DNA of 64,000 bases from Perkinsus olseni (GCA_013115135.1 JABANP010000008.1:310001-374000); one strand, 5' to 3'; numbered from the stretch's first letter, positions 1 to 11,059 are shown. Translations and numbers: made by a program. Notes: generated by a model not told the origin, from the letters alone.

Positions 1-66
1 TAGGTTGGAGAATTCGAACGTTGAGGGCATCTATCGGCAAAAATCTCGCGGACGGCGTAGCTCAAC

Positions 67-139
67 GGTCCTGTAGCTCAGTGGTTAGAGCGATGGTCTT
101 ATGAGCCATAGGCCGTGGGTTCGACCCCCGCCGGGACTA
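67..139 (+). tRNA. tRNA-Ile(UAU), array copy 1
   Basis: A 73-nt cloverleaf without intron. Acceptor GGTCCTG pairs with CGGGACT with a G1-U72 wobble at the top; the D stem is GCTC/GAGC. The anticodon stem ATGGT/GCCAT closes the loop CTTATGA, giving anticodon TAT (Ile, AUA codons). The T stem GTGGG/CCCGC encloses TTCGACC. Discriminator base A. Confidence 0.93.
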
Positions 140-232
140 CGTAGAGGATGCGTTGCTTGCTAGTTGTAGGTTAGGGAATTCGAACGTTGAGGGCATCTAT
201 CGGCAAAAATCTCGCGGACGGCGCCGCTCAAC

Positions 233-305
233 GGTCCTGTAGCTCAGTGGTTAGAGCGATGGTCTTATGAGCCATAGGCCGTGGGTTCGACCCCCGCCGG
301 GACTA
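233..305 (+). tRNA. tRNA-Ile(UAU), array copy 2
   Basis: Identical in its 73-nt tRNA body to copy 1, offset by exactly one 166-bp unit. Anticodon loop CTTATGA (TAT), T loop TTCGACC, no intron, no downstream T run before the next unit. Confidence 0.93.
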
Positions 306-398
306 CATGGAGGATGCGTTGCTTGCTAGTTGTAGGTTAGGCAATTCGAACGTCGAGGGCATCTATCGGCAAAAATCTCGCGGACGGCGTAGCTCAAG

Positions 399-471
399 GG
401 TCCTGTAGCTCAGTGGTTAGAGCGATGGTCTTATGAGCCATAGGTCGTGGGTTCGACCCCCGCCGGGACTA
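399..471 (+). tRNA. tRNA-Ile(UAU), array copy 3
   Basis: Same cloverleaf as copies 1 and 2 with one change in the variable loop (AGGTC instead of AGGCC). The solo antisense copy at 24536-24608 carries the same AGGTC variant, so it is closer to this copy than to the other two. Confidence 0.93.
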
Positions 472-537
472 GACTTCGGTTTCGCGGAGCAGCTTCAGGT
501 TCGTGACTCCGAACGTTCAGGGCGCCTATCAGCAATA

Positions 538-1141
538 CGGGCTGTTCAGTAAAAGACCAATAAACCAGTCCCAGGATCGATCTTGAGGATCGATTTTGAA
601 GATCGATCCCGAAAACGTGTTCAGGGAACTCGGTCCTGAAACTTTTGAGGACTGATCCCGGGATCGATCTCAAACACTGTTCATAGAACGCGATCTTGAA
701 ACCTAATCCTGGGATCGATCCCAGGACCCACCTTGGTGCATAACTCGCACACACTCGATAACTTGAAATGTCTCATTGCCATCCACGGCCATCTCAAATT
801 ATGCACAAGTATACGTAAGTGCCGGAATTCCCTAGGCGGGGATCGAACCTGGGTCATTCGCTTAGTATGTACGAATCATCCTGGTGAGGTGCACTGTGAC
901 TTTGCGTAATTTGGTGTTGTTTCGCGCGCCACGGAGCCCCCAGGATCGGTGTCTACCAGTCCTGAAAATATTGGTCCCAGGACCGGTCCTAGGATCGATC
1001 TTTTGCTCCTCTGAACGCGTTCAGGATCGATCCAGGGATTGATCCTAGAATTGCTCCCAGGATCGATTGACTGAACAGAAAAAAGCGTCGGTCAATCCTG
1101 GGATTGATCCCGAGTCCCGGAATCGATTTACTGAACAGCCC
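538..1141. mobile_element. MITE-like element with 15-bp terminal inverted repeats
   Basis: GGGCTGTTCAGTAAA at 539-553 is repeated as its exact reverse complement at 1127-1141. The sequence CAATA at 533-537 recurs at 1141-1145, overlapping the right end by one base, and may be a target-site duplication. The interior (about 560-735 and 940-1125) is built of degenerate short repeats rich in ATCGATC and of partial copies of the terminal motif (for example CTGAACAG near 1071). No convincing transposase frame is present, so if mobile it is non-autonomous. A chance inverted repeat of this length 570 bp apart is unlikely, but only one copy is seen here. Confidence 0.5.
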
Positions 1142-1891
1142 AATAGTCTCGTGGGCTACGTTCCTCGATGGTCCTGTAGCTCGATGGGTAGAGGAATATG
1201 ACACTCAAGCACTTGGAACTAAAGGCAGATCTTTCGAAAAAAAATATACAGTCAGTCGCGGTGACTGCAGGTCAGTCATCGATTGGAAAGAAGATAAACG
1301 TCAGGTGATGGATCTGAATCTGGCTTCCTGGACGGAGTGGCACAGTAGAATCCGCCGGGACCGGCGTGCCGTCCACGAATGTACCTGATAGTGGTAGCTT
1401 ATGTACGGCTGTGGACTAATTGGAGTAATGACCTCCACCATAGTTTCTCAACATCCATCCAGCCTCGGAATTCCGGTCGATACCACAGTGAACCTAATGA
1501 CGTGATTCAGAAGCGGCAGGGTCCTGGTAAACCGCTTAGAGCGTACTGCATGAACGATAGGGTCTCCTGCAGGAGCTAGATGGTCGCTAAAGTCCATCAG
1601 TGATGAAATATCGAAGTGGCATTCTTCGCTGTCTGACCCAATGAGAAAAGGTACCTAATACAATACTGAGAACTTCACATCGCTTACTGGGCGGGGTTGA
1701 CTGCCCCTCTCACGAAGAGAACTCTCTGCAATACTTCCCGCACTAGCTTATCTACGACCGCTGCGACCGGGGTACTTCAATTATCCAGCATGGCGACATT
1801 GAAAGTTGGGTGTACTCGCGTGTTTAGCCTAGCATTCGGTCCACTGTCGATCTATGTCAATTCCAAAGGCCACCGGGTCGTTTGAACCTCC
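1142..1891. other. No gene recognised; tRNA-like 5' fragment at 1170-1193
   Basis: The only notable signal is GGTCCTGTAGCTC at 1170-1182 followed by GATGGGTAGAG. It matches the acceptor 5' strand and D arm of the tRNA-Ile genes upstream with small changes. No matching anticodon arm follows, although CCGCCGGGACC near 1351 resembles the 3' acceptor. It is best read as a decayed tRNA or tRNA-derived repeat. Frames here are short and show no splice-linked coding pattern. Confidence 0.4.
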
Positions 1892-2709
1892 TTATGCATT
1901 CAAGCAAAGAGTTAACCGATACATTGAGAGGGATCTTGGGTTCCGAGCAGCAACTACAGTAGAGATTACAGATCCCTGTAGCATAGGTTCGGAACGAGAT
2001 TCACAGTAGGAGTATCCATCCGCAAGACGGCCCTTCCTTACTTTAGAGGACGGGACGGAGAGTCGGGCTCCCTCGATAGCTAGCTTGGCCACCGAGTGCT
2101 CTTCTTGCGGCTGTACACCGTTGGAAACCAAATCCTGGGAGGAGAGAGCAATCAGGAGCAAAAGGTTGATAAGGATTTCCCCACCTCTGGTTTTTCTCGG
2201 AGACCCCAAGGCCTTACAGGCTCCGCGCTATGGTCCATCCTGAGAAGTCTTTCCACTTCCTGTGGATCGGCCACTTCCCCCAAAACCGCTAGTATCCCTT
2301 GAAACTGAACTTCGGAGAGCCGTGCAAGTCGATCATGATTCATTCGCGCCTACCGCAGCAGCCTGTCGCCGGTGAAGGGCCTCTACGTCCATGATTGCTT
2401 TGGTGGTGTTGCCTGTCTTGGGGTCATAGAGGAACTCAATAAGGGGATTCTCCGAAGTGTCCCAACCCATCAGTCTCTGTATCATCCTAAAAAATGAGAG
2501 CATCGTGAGCGTGAGGGAAATTCGGGACCAAGTACATACCTGTCTGCAGTACGTATCTTATCTTCAATCGGAACATCATTGAAGCTCCGATGCCACGACC
2601 GCGATAGAAAGTCCGGCAAGCTCTCAGCTTGATGCGTACTACCGATCGACGCCGATCTTCGCCGAGACCCCGTCCCAATAGCAGATGAAGAAGAGCTCGA
2701 GGAAGACAT
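1892..2709 (-). CDS. Hypothetical protein, about 5 exons
   Basis: Starts at ATG (2709-2707) with a serine tract, then reads through exons joined by consensus introns, for example 2487-2539 (donor GTATGT, acceptor TTTTTTAG) and a short one just upstream of the segment FQGILAVLGEV. The stop is TAA at 1894-1892. The product is roughly 180-190 residues: a Ser/Arg-rich N-terminus, a helical middle containing MIQRLMGWD and DVEALHRRQAAA, and a C-terminus with EEHSVAKLAIEGARL. I do not recognise the family. Reading frame and splice phases are consistent along the whole gene, which supports it as real. Confidence 0.6.
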
Positions 2710-2779
2710 CAACACGACAAGAGACGCTGAGACGCACAACCAACAGGCGGAAAGATACACAACGAATGACGGGTAGATT

Positions 2780-4250
2780 AGCCAAGTGGACGCCACCGCG
2801 TACTTGGTTTCCTATGCTTCCGGCTCAAACTGATGGAATATTTAATACTCAAACTAAACAGTTGGAATGCAGAGGAATCAACCGAAATAGAGGCTACGTG
2901 CCCATGCATGGAAGCCTTCCACCAGTGGATGCTCTGTAGGAGGCGGCGGTGCTGTTCACGATGGATACGCCCCACCAATGCAACCCGGAGCGTATCATTC
3001 TTGTAGATGAAGTTCTGCAGTTTGGTGAGAAGGTCGGGCACATCTGAACACACGCGACACGCTGAACTGCAACTAAGGGACCAACATTCTGGAATGCCCG
3101 GGAAAAGGACAGGCATGAACACTTCATCAAATACTGCACTTGTGCAGGGAGGCTTCGATGTTATGTCATGGGACGCTAAGGCTGAGCGAAGCCCTCACTC
3201 TTGAAACGTAGCATCCAGTCACTGCCGACGAAGTCTGTCCGTGTCAGCCAGTACTGCCTGTCCTCAAGGTTAACTCCTGGTTCATCATGCATGAACCTCG
3301 AGACTGCAATTTCATCCCAGTTGATCGACAGCAACCTTACTGGAAGGGATCGCGCTCATCATATCCTGTGGAATTCGGCGATCTTGCACGAGCTTGGGCC
3401 GGGTCCTGCATGACACCGCCATAGGGAAATGACCCTGAAAGGGCTGTGCATGAAACGCTGCTTGTGAAGCCAGGACCGGCCGCCTGTGCCCACCGGCAAG
3501 CACGAAGCGGTGGAGCAGGGGCTCGTCAGGGATGAAAATCGGGATGCCCAGGCCCATCAAGTCAGTGACGGTGAGCATGAAGGGTTCCCATGGGAATACA
3601 ACAACAGCTTGATAATTAGCTGCGATCTCGCCGAGGGAGAGAGGCCTCTCGACCTACGATATGTCATTGGCTCTGTGATGATTGAAAATCACCTACTAAA
3701 GAGACAATATTTTGCATCCGATTCGCCGAAGATCTGAAGATCTGCCTCTCAGTACTCTCACCACCAAGATGACTTTCATCGTGGAGCCTGACAAGGAAGA
3801 GCTACCAACCAGAGGTGGCAGTAGAATATCAGTTCGTCCACGTCAGGCTCGTTCCCACTCTCCGGGAATTCCGTCGCTAATATACCAATCACCGCTTATG
3901 AAAGCTAACAGTGATCAAGCTGAGCTCTGGTAACATACGGGTGCCACTCACAAGAAATCCATCCGAATCGCGAAAGGCTCCCGACTCTCTTCCGGCTGTT
4001 CGAGGTTGGCTTCGAGGTAGCGCAGTATCATATGCCGGTACAACTGCGACGACGGGCTTCGCAGGCACTCCCATGTGAGTGCATGAGCTCGCCCTTACAA
4101 TACAGCGCTGCAACGGGCACCGCCAGACTAGGACTCGGGGGAGCTCGGCTGGTATCCAGGCCACGCGTGGGGCTCCAGGACTCCTTTACGTACTGCCCGG
4201 TAGCCGGCACAACAGGAACCGACAAACCTAGCATAGGGGCCACTTCCAAC
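2780..4250 (-). CDS. Glycosyltransferase-like protein, 5' end uncertain
   Basis: Three minus-strand exon segments read as one protein: about 3660-3430 with FPWEPF and TDLMGLGIPIFIPDEPLL; about 3345-3215 with SINWDEI and EDRQYWLTRTDF; about 3050-2890 with VPDLLTKLQNF and EQHRRLLQSIHWW. An 'L-M-G-x-G-I-P-(I/L)-F' acceptor-loop pattern followed by 'YW...TDF' and a terminal 'DLL.KL' helix resembles the donor-binding half of some protist and animal glycosyltransferases; this is recognised by eye only. Upstream coding to about 4250 is weaker and the start is not fixed. No signal peptide was located. Confidence 0.42.
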
Positions 4251-5690
4251 TCTACTGGATTGTCACGGTTTACCCAACTGATATTTGATTTGCCCTGCGG
4301 TTATCCTATTTGGTGATGCTATCCACGTCCTAGGGTGATTGATCAGGTCATGCAGGGCTTTCCAGACAACCTCCAGTGGGATAGCTGGCGGCAACTGGCA
4401 CAAAAGTGCCGTGTTGCTGTACCTGATCGAATAGCCCGAGAGTTAAGTTTCGGGAGGGAAGCACAGGACGGCCGGGAAGCTTCCTCCTCGGCAGAGAGCT
4501 GCTTCAATGATCATCCAGAGTGAGAAGACTTACACGATCATGCCGCGGTCTTGGAATAATGGCGGCCGGTTGCGGTGCATTAGACCGCAGATCCACAGCG
4601 CAACATCCACACATAGGATAGCATCCGCTGACCAAGATGAAAACGACTTTTCCACCCAGAATTACCCCTTCGAGAACAGGACGCCGATGGCGGGCCTCAC
4701 CGGCCGACGTAGTTGAGCAGGGAGGTTATTGATAGCGGTGCCTCGATATCCCTCGAGACAGGGAGTCACTAGCCAACCTCCAAGACCAACCTTCCCGCCA
4801 GAAGTCATCCGTCCAAGCCTCTGCCATGACCCTATCAATATCCTCCAGCCTGGCATCCTGTAACCCATCCCATAGAGCCTCGTAACTGAGATTTATGCAG
4901 CCCTACAAGGGACGCCCATGAATGGCCAGTCCTCACCTACGTCTCACTTCGACTCGCATGGGTCCAAGCTCTCCTTCAGACGCGACATGACGGAACTTTG
5001 CAAAATACGTCCCAACTGTGACAGAACCTAAACCAATAACCGACTACAGAGCAGCTACCAGTCATCAAGGATTGCACCTTGATGAGGAAAGGCCTCAGCA
5101 GCCATAGCCGCTGCCTCGAGGACAAACTGCGAATGCTCACTGATAGCGACGATGCGCAGTGCACTCCGCGAGCTCCCACTACTCCCCGCTGCCACTTCCC
5201 AGGCGGGCTGAAATGGTGATGAAGCCGTGTGAGCGATATCCTGGATTCATCGGGCTACATTTTGGAAGTCGGTGGGAGGTTTGTCAACCCCTACGCAGTT
5301 CCGAGTAGTCCGCCTTCCAAGAGTCGAATCCCTCAGAATAGGTTTTCCCCGGTTTGTGATCGAGCACAACCTGCCACGCGCTGGAGCTACACGACCCCTC
5401 AAAGATCGCATAACCTCCAGATCCGCAGAAGTGAAAGGGAACAGGGAGGACTCTGTGGTGTCTGCATCATTCCCAGGGAACTGCGTGTAATGCATGAGTA
5501 TCTGAATCGTGGTACGGCGGAGCTGCGGCTGAGAACACTTCGACCCACGTTGCGCCCTAAGCTCTGCAGATCTGCCAAGGCATCTGGGTCTCCGTTAGGG
5601 TCCGACAGACTCTGAGCAAAACGCAGGTTACAAATACGGGTAGATTTCGCAGCATCAGACCCTCCTTATTGCCTTATCGCGGAGCACTGG
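4251..5690. other. No firm gene model
   Basis: Only short frames are seen on both strands. A minus-strand frame at 5247-5495 and a plus-strand frame over the same bases are both open, and neither joins convincingly to neighbours through splice sites. This may be a poorly conserved exon-rich stretch or intergenic DNA between two minus-strand genes. Confidence 0.3.
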
Positions 5691-5699
5691 GAAGAGGAT

Positions 5700-6500
5700 C
5701 ATAGCCTATCGAATGAATCAGAGACCGTTTGCACTCGCTTGAAGTCTAGCCGCAACGTTCGGCTAAGGCGAATTAATATTCGGCTCGCCGCACTCTCTGC
5801 ATCCCTCCTCAGCATCTCTGGCACGGTACTTACCCATCTAATGGCGTTGTAGGTAGCATACAACAAGCCCGATGTACAACTGCCTGATGAATTCTGATGC
5901 CACGTCCCCTCACCAGTACCAGGGAACTTGAGAATGCGAGACTTGTGGTATAAGGGACCATCCTCACGGAACTCGTGGTTTTCTGAGCCCATTCGGAGAC
6001 TACAACTCATGACTACGACGTCCGAGCCCACCAAGAACTTCATTCATTGCAGCAAGGCTGAGTAGCCGTGCTTCGTCCAACGCCGCCAAGTCTTCGGGAT
6101 GCTCATCAGCATGCTCCACTCTTTGCAGGTAACTGTGAAGCGCCTTCACTGAACCCGACCGGTCCGACCGGTAGAGCCCCGCAACCCACTCGGCCCACAT
6201 CATCCGGCCTGCAGAGCCCGGAAACGCGATGTTAGAACAATCCAGCACGTCAGGAAGAACCCAGCCATCAGCGAGGATGTAGTGGACGATGGCAGCTCGA
6301 CAAACATGGTGGAGAGGTTGAGGCATAGAATCCTACAAGAATGACCTCATCAATAAAACCTACAGAGAACTTCAAGATGCTTGCAACAGCGCCGAGTACA
6401 CCTAACAGCTCCAATGCCACTCTTAGAAGGGCATGGCGGGGAAGTTCTAGAACCAACGCTAATGGGATGACTTTCAACTCGATAGCATCATCATCGATCA
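5700..6500 (-). CDS. Hypothetical helical protein with 31-32-nt introns
   Basis: The N-terminal exon contains LPRHALLRVALELLGVLGA, then an exact 31-nt intron at 6333-6363 (GTAGGT...TTGTAG). The next exon has MPQPLHHVCRAAIV, WVLPDVLD, MMWAEWVAGLY and LDEARLLSLAAMNEVL. A second intron of 32 nt (GTGGGC...TTGTAG) sits near 6010-6041, and the frame continues as SEWAQKTTSSVRM. The frame only stays open if these tiny introns are removed. Overall composition is helical and hydrophobic. Family not recognised; start codon and C-terminus uncertain. Confidence 0.5.
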
Positions 6501-6606
6501 AATAACGTTAAATAGATAGTCCTTCAACTAAGTGTGGCTCGGAGTGCACGGGTTTGACGATGAGATGGGCCATCAGGAAGATGGATAACATAACGCCGCC
6601 TATGCA

Positions 6607-8388
6607 CTACCTGAAAATAAACAGGACATGTTCATGGCTGCCAGCTGGGGGCTGACTTACTCTACATGAGCGTAAAACCGCCCCGTGCTGATACTGTACG
6701 ATTCTGTAATGTACTGCTGCCCTCAGCGGCAGGCTCAGATCTTTGGGCGAAACGATCTGGGAGAAGAACCTTTCACGAGCCACCATGCGAGGCTTCATCA
6801 ACTCACCAATTTGTTCTCTATCTCTCCCAGGAACACAACTTCGCCTTGTGTGGGCAATACGCACGCAACTTCCTGCGCAAATTTCGGCTTCTGCCCCAAC
6901 GCGCATGAGTATCTACACTCGACTTCGTTGCTCAGTGGGGTGAGAAGCGCTCTCTGTGCTCACTCAATATCCCCGATAACCAGCGAAACCCGCCCGCTCT
7001 TGTGGAGGCGCAAAGTCCCGAGCTTCCCGTCGGGTACGTCGTAAAAGCTTGCTACATCCAGCTCCGGTGCTGGCGGCTGAGAAGCTGAGAAACCGGTTGT
7101 ACGAATACCGATCACAATGTCACTCATGCAAAAGGATTCACTACTCGTTCTTGTAAGAACTATTAACACAGCTGGAATGGTCTAGTTGGTTATGACGACT
7201 GCCTAACACGCAGTAGGTCCCGAGTTCGATTCTCGGTTCCAGTAATTCTACGTATCCTCAAGATTGAGATACTTTTCTTGGGAACATACCTTTTGCAGTC
7301 TGTTTGTCCTCGTCGTCCTCTTTCTCTGCTAAGACTCGAGGGAATGTGTTTGGGAGTTGCACCTAACTATGGGGTTCCCGACAAGGGCAAACACGGGAAG
7401 TTCTCACCAGGAAGAACTGATCTTGTTTCAGAGAGCTCTCTTCCCCACCACCGGCTGAGTTGTCCTCTACGAAGAGCTGAGACACTCCACTAGACCTGAA
7501 TCCAGTAGCAGCAGCGTTTAAAATGCTTGAAGTCACTATGAGCATTTTCACTCTTGTTCAACAGTAGCCCCGGCCATTTCCACTAGCACGGGTCTCTTCC
7601 CTTCCATCTTGAGAGTATCGAGGAGTGAAGCTTCTGTGTAACCAGTGGCTCGCAGAATATCGTGATGGATACGTCGAGTCGAATAGTAGGGTACCGACAG
7701 AGGAGGGTACCTAAGAAACTATGATGTCGCTCATCCGAAGCGATGTTGGGCAGAGTATTGCTCCCGCCCTTGAAGGCAATGAGCGGCAGCTGAGAACCCA
7801 CTCTTGTATGCCGTCTTCGATAGCGCCGAAAGCAACGTCATCGAGCGGTCTTTCTGTAAGAGGTTGGCCTTGCTTGCGATGCTCTGCTTTGGACTGAGCA
7901 ACAGGAATTTTGACTATCCAAGACTATCCTGCAACTCACGAGATCATCTGCTGCTTTCAACCCTCCACCAAGGAGCTGATGGATCGGACGCGAGCTGGAC
8001 CCAGAATGAGCTGCGGTTGATATTACAGCAGCCCCTGAGATACCAGGCATAGAATCGAAGAGTTCTCGTTTCAATTCCGGAATTGAGAATTCCGGAGTTG
8101 AAGAATCTAGCTTCTCACGTGAACTCCCCTTCATCTTCTCTCTCTTCTCTTCTTGTCTGCCGACTCCTTCATCGCGTTCATTAGTATCACTTTTACGCTG
8201 CTCGGCATCGGCTCCTCCTCACTCGAGGCATTCATCTCACGGGCTATCTTCCCTATAGCCTTCGCCAAGGTGGGTTCCCCGCTACCGACCGTTCGCGCAT
8301 CGGGCCTCTTTGGTACGAACTTGGCTGCGGACAATGACGAGGACTTAGGGCGGAATGGCGACCTGCCAATGATGAGCTCGTGAGGCAT
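6607..8388 (-). CDS. RNA polymerase III subunit RPC53/POLR3D-like
   Basis: The role in other eukaryotes is the RPC4/RPC53 subunit of RNA polymerase III, which with RPC37 acts in initiation, termination and reinitiation on tRNA and 5S genes. The N-terminal exon (8388 down) has FVPKRP, the short basic motif typical of this family, then Ser/Glu-rich linkers and RQEEKREK after an intron carrying a TACTAAT branch-type sequence. The C-terminal exons (7127 down) have FYDVPDGKLGTLRLHKSGRV followed by VVFLGEIENKL and VSPKDLSL. These match the conserved 'G-K-x-G-x-L-x-(V/L)-x-K-S-G' barrel strand and the closing LG-x-(I/L)-x-x-K segment. The exon ending EDDEDKQTAK has a donor GTATGT at about 7288, and its intron spans the tRNA-Val gene on the other strand. 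Middle exons are only partly resolved. Confidence 0.65.
7171..7244 (+). tRNA. tRNA-Val(AAC)
   Basis: A 74-nt cloverleaf: acceptor GCTGGAA/TTCCAGT (G1-U72 wobble), D stem GTC/GAC, anticodon stem ACTGC/GCAGT with loop CTAACAC giving AAC (read as IAC), T stem CCGAG/CTCGG with loop TTCGATT, discriminator A. No intron and no downstream run of four T. It lies antisense inside an intron of the RPC53-like gene. Confidence 0.95.
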
Positions 8389-9284
8389 GTCGTTCTACCC
8401 AAGAACGCAGCCGAGCTGCCGTTCCTCCGCGACGAGGAGCACCCTCATGAAAGTCCGCGGAGGAGATTGACGTAGGCTACGTGAGCTGCCGCGAAGGCGA
8501 TTCCGACGATCAACGAACTCATTACTCATTTAGCACCGAATACAGATCGGGCGGCTTCTTTTTTGAAAGAGGCCAGTCTCTCCACAGGAAGTATTGGTCG
8601 CACCTTAACCTGAACAATCAAAGCTTCGCTTCGAAAATTCCATGGCACAGAGTAGGCCTCACTGGTCGATGTCGCGATCTCTGGTCTTCACCAGGACGCT
8701 CTTTCTTCACAGACACCTCCACGCTAGCGGCAGGAGAATCGCCCGACTCCCCAAACTTTCCGCAACCTCCTACGCTGCTTCACGGGGCTGCCGCCGAGCG
8801 GGTGAGCTCGGTGACGACATAGCAAGGTAGGGGGTGGACTACCGGAGGATCGGAAGTTTGCCGGGAAAGCGAAGGAATGCATCCTCAGGACAACGTCTTG
8901 CACCACAATCATCGACAATGCCCAGTGGGCCACCCCCCGGTTAAGGTCGTACAACGAGCAAATATTAAGCTCTACGTGACGTCGGCCCGGCCGACTCGGC
9001 CACGTCGCGAGGAACTGTATCTCCAGAGTCTGAGTACTCGCAATGACTCAGCCATAACGCAACACTGTCAGCTGCTTCTGTGATCACTGAAGTCCTCAAC
9101 ACGAGCCATGCGACAGTGGACGGTAATGGTAATAGAATGACATGATTCCCTCTGGGAATTATGGTAGAGTCTCGATTCCCTGTTTCCCACGATGGTTCAG
9201 CTAGTGACTGTCCCACACAGGAGACGCCGTCAGTTGGAGCTCCTGAACAAGCAGGCCGAGTACGGCCTCGAGACTCTTAGCAAC
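8389..9284. other. No gene recognised
   Basis: Both strands have open frames of 60-110 codons with no family similarity that I can see and no supporting splice joins. This segment separates the RPC53-like gene from the tRNA-Glu gene. Confidence 0.3.
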
Positions 9285-9357
9285 TCCGATGTAGTCTAGC
9301 TGGTTAGGATATCTGGCTTTCACCCAGACGACCCGGGTTCGAGTCCCGGCATCGGAA
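9285..9357 (+). tRNA. tRNA-Glu(UUC)
   Basis: A 73-nt cloverleaf: acceptor TCCGATG/CATCGGA fully paired, anticodon stem TCTGG/CCAGA around CTTTCAC giving TTC, T stem CCGGG/CCCGG with loop TTCGAGT, discriminator A. It lies on the plus strand between minus-strand protein genes. Confidence 0.95.
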
Positions 9358-9439
9358 AAATATCTTCCTATACATGTTCCATGCTGGAACTGGGCCATGT
9401 TACTTAGAAAGTACTACTCTCGCAGGAAGAGATCCAGCA

Positions 9440-10950
9440 GGCCGCCACGACTAAAATGCACTACAGCCCCAGCAAGACCTTCAAACGGCGATTCTTCTCC
9501 GCTAGTAGTTGTCTCTTCTCAAACTCCATCGCTGCCGCTCTGTCCCACGACCTGAATCACATGACTGTCCAATAAGTCTTGCAAGACCACTAACAGGAAT
9601 ACTGCATATATTCCACGATGTGTTCCGCGATCTCACTGATCACCTTTCGCTCCGCTCTTCCATGGCCGCCTCCATTTTTTTAACTTTCTCGAGCTGCCGA
9701 GTCTCCGCACGATCTTGTCGCTGGTCAGCCTTGAAGGCTACCTCAGCCATTAGCTAAATTGATGTCAGTGAGGTAGCTACAGATGAGTAGGCACCCAGTA
9801 CGCGCTCCTTCTCGAGGCTTTCCCATTGGATAGACTTCTCCCGTTGAGCATCATGATTCTCGGCTACCTGCTGCAACTCTGCCTGCTTGGCCCGAAGCTT
9901 CCTTTCTCGCTTGAACTGGACAGACTCGAGGTTTTCCTGAGAGCTGTCTCTTCGCAGCTTCTCCGAACCCGCCGCCGTCTACTTTTAGCTCACGCTGTTG
10001 AACTGACTTCCTGTATTCTTCGATGCCCTCACGCAGACTCGCCTCATGCTTTCGCCTCCACTCAGTGATGTCCTTCTGGACTTCACTTTCAATCTTCTTT
10101 TTTGTCAGCTGAGGATGATCATGGGGGTACCAACAACAGGATCGATCACAAGAAAAGGAACAGAACGAGTATAATCCTCACCCTCTCCTCTCTCCGCATG
10201 TTCCACAATATGCGGCTCTCTAATGCCTTCAACTCTCGAATCTCCCGCCCTGCAAAAACCCGTTGGCGAACTACTCATTCACACTGATGCCCGATCCACA
10301 GGTCCCGAAATACATAGCGTGCTCCTTTGGCGTTAGACATAGGCGATATCAGCACTATGGAGTAGTGAAATCGAACAGGCAACATGGAGCTTACTGGCTT
10401 CGTCCAAAGTCTTCCGCCAGCTATCCTCCTCCTTACCACGAGCCTGGTCCCTGGCCGACAGCTTCACGGCAGACCCTGAGACACGCAGCTGATGACCTCA
10501 TCACCTATGAGGAGGCCACGGCTTCAATGCGTCCGCTATGAGCTGACCTACCACTCTCATTCGACGAACGCGAAATGGCCCAGATGGACATGGCAGCCCC
10601 GGGGCGCAGGTTTCGCTAGGTTAGCCCGAGCGCACCGTTACAACGCTCCTGGTCTCACGCTCATACGGACCTACCCGGAGTCCCTTTTCTTGATGCAGCC
10701 TTGGCACTCCTCGAAGATGGTAGAGAGCGTGTGTTCGAGGCTCTTGACCCGGTGCCTACGAAGTGATCAGTTATAGCACAAGGGCAACTGCTGATACACA
10801 GCCCAGCATCAGATCGATCGAGAGGCCGCCTCACTGAGCTGACCCCAAAGCGATACCAACTCACTATTCTCGGCGACTCTTTCCACTTCCAGGCCAGCCA
10901 CTGAAGGAGACGCTCCTGTCGAATCTGGCAGGGTCCGCAATGCGGCGAGA
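9440..10950 (-). CDS. Coiled-coil protein
   Basis: Minus-strand exons read as long charged helices: HTLSTIFEECQGCIKKRD near 10720, KRERKLRAKQAELQQVAEN near 9900, and MAEVAFKADQRQDRAETRQ followed by KKMEAAMEERSER near 9740-9660, the last ending at a GTGATC donor. The upstream end includes VERVAENSELVSLWGQL near 10880. High Glu/Lys/Gln/Arg content and heptad-like spacing indicate a coiled coil. No catalytic domain is seen. Its place next to the dynein-stalk-like and EFCAB10-like genes makes a cytoskeletal or axonemal role plausible, as inference. It could be the 3' part of the next gene upstream. Confidence 0.55.
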
Positions 10951-11059
10951 GTATTAGAGGATAAGGGAAACCATAGGAAATAGATTGATAGTAGTACCGG
11001 GTTTAGTTATGGTAGCTGAGTTCGATGGAGCCCTCAATTGTTTTTGCATACGGGCGGAG

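Larger units (their letters stand above)
1..471 (+). repeat. Tandem array of three 166-bp tRNA-Ile units
   Basis: Units begin at 1, 167 and 333, exactly 166 bp apart, each starting TAGGTTRG and running through AATTCGAACG and CTCGCGGACGGCG into a tRNA gene. Units 1 and 2 are near identical over their whole length; unit 3 matches until its tRNA ends at 471 and then diverges. No run of four or more T occurs on the plus strand between 1 and 471, so Pol III has no obvious terminator between units and a joint precursor is possible. The left end of the array is cut by the window edge. Confidence 0.93.
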
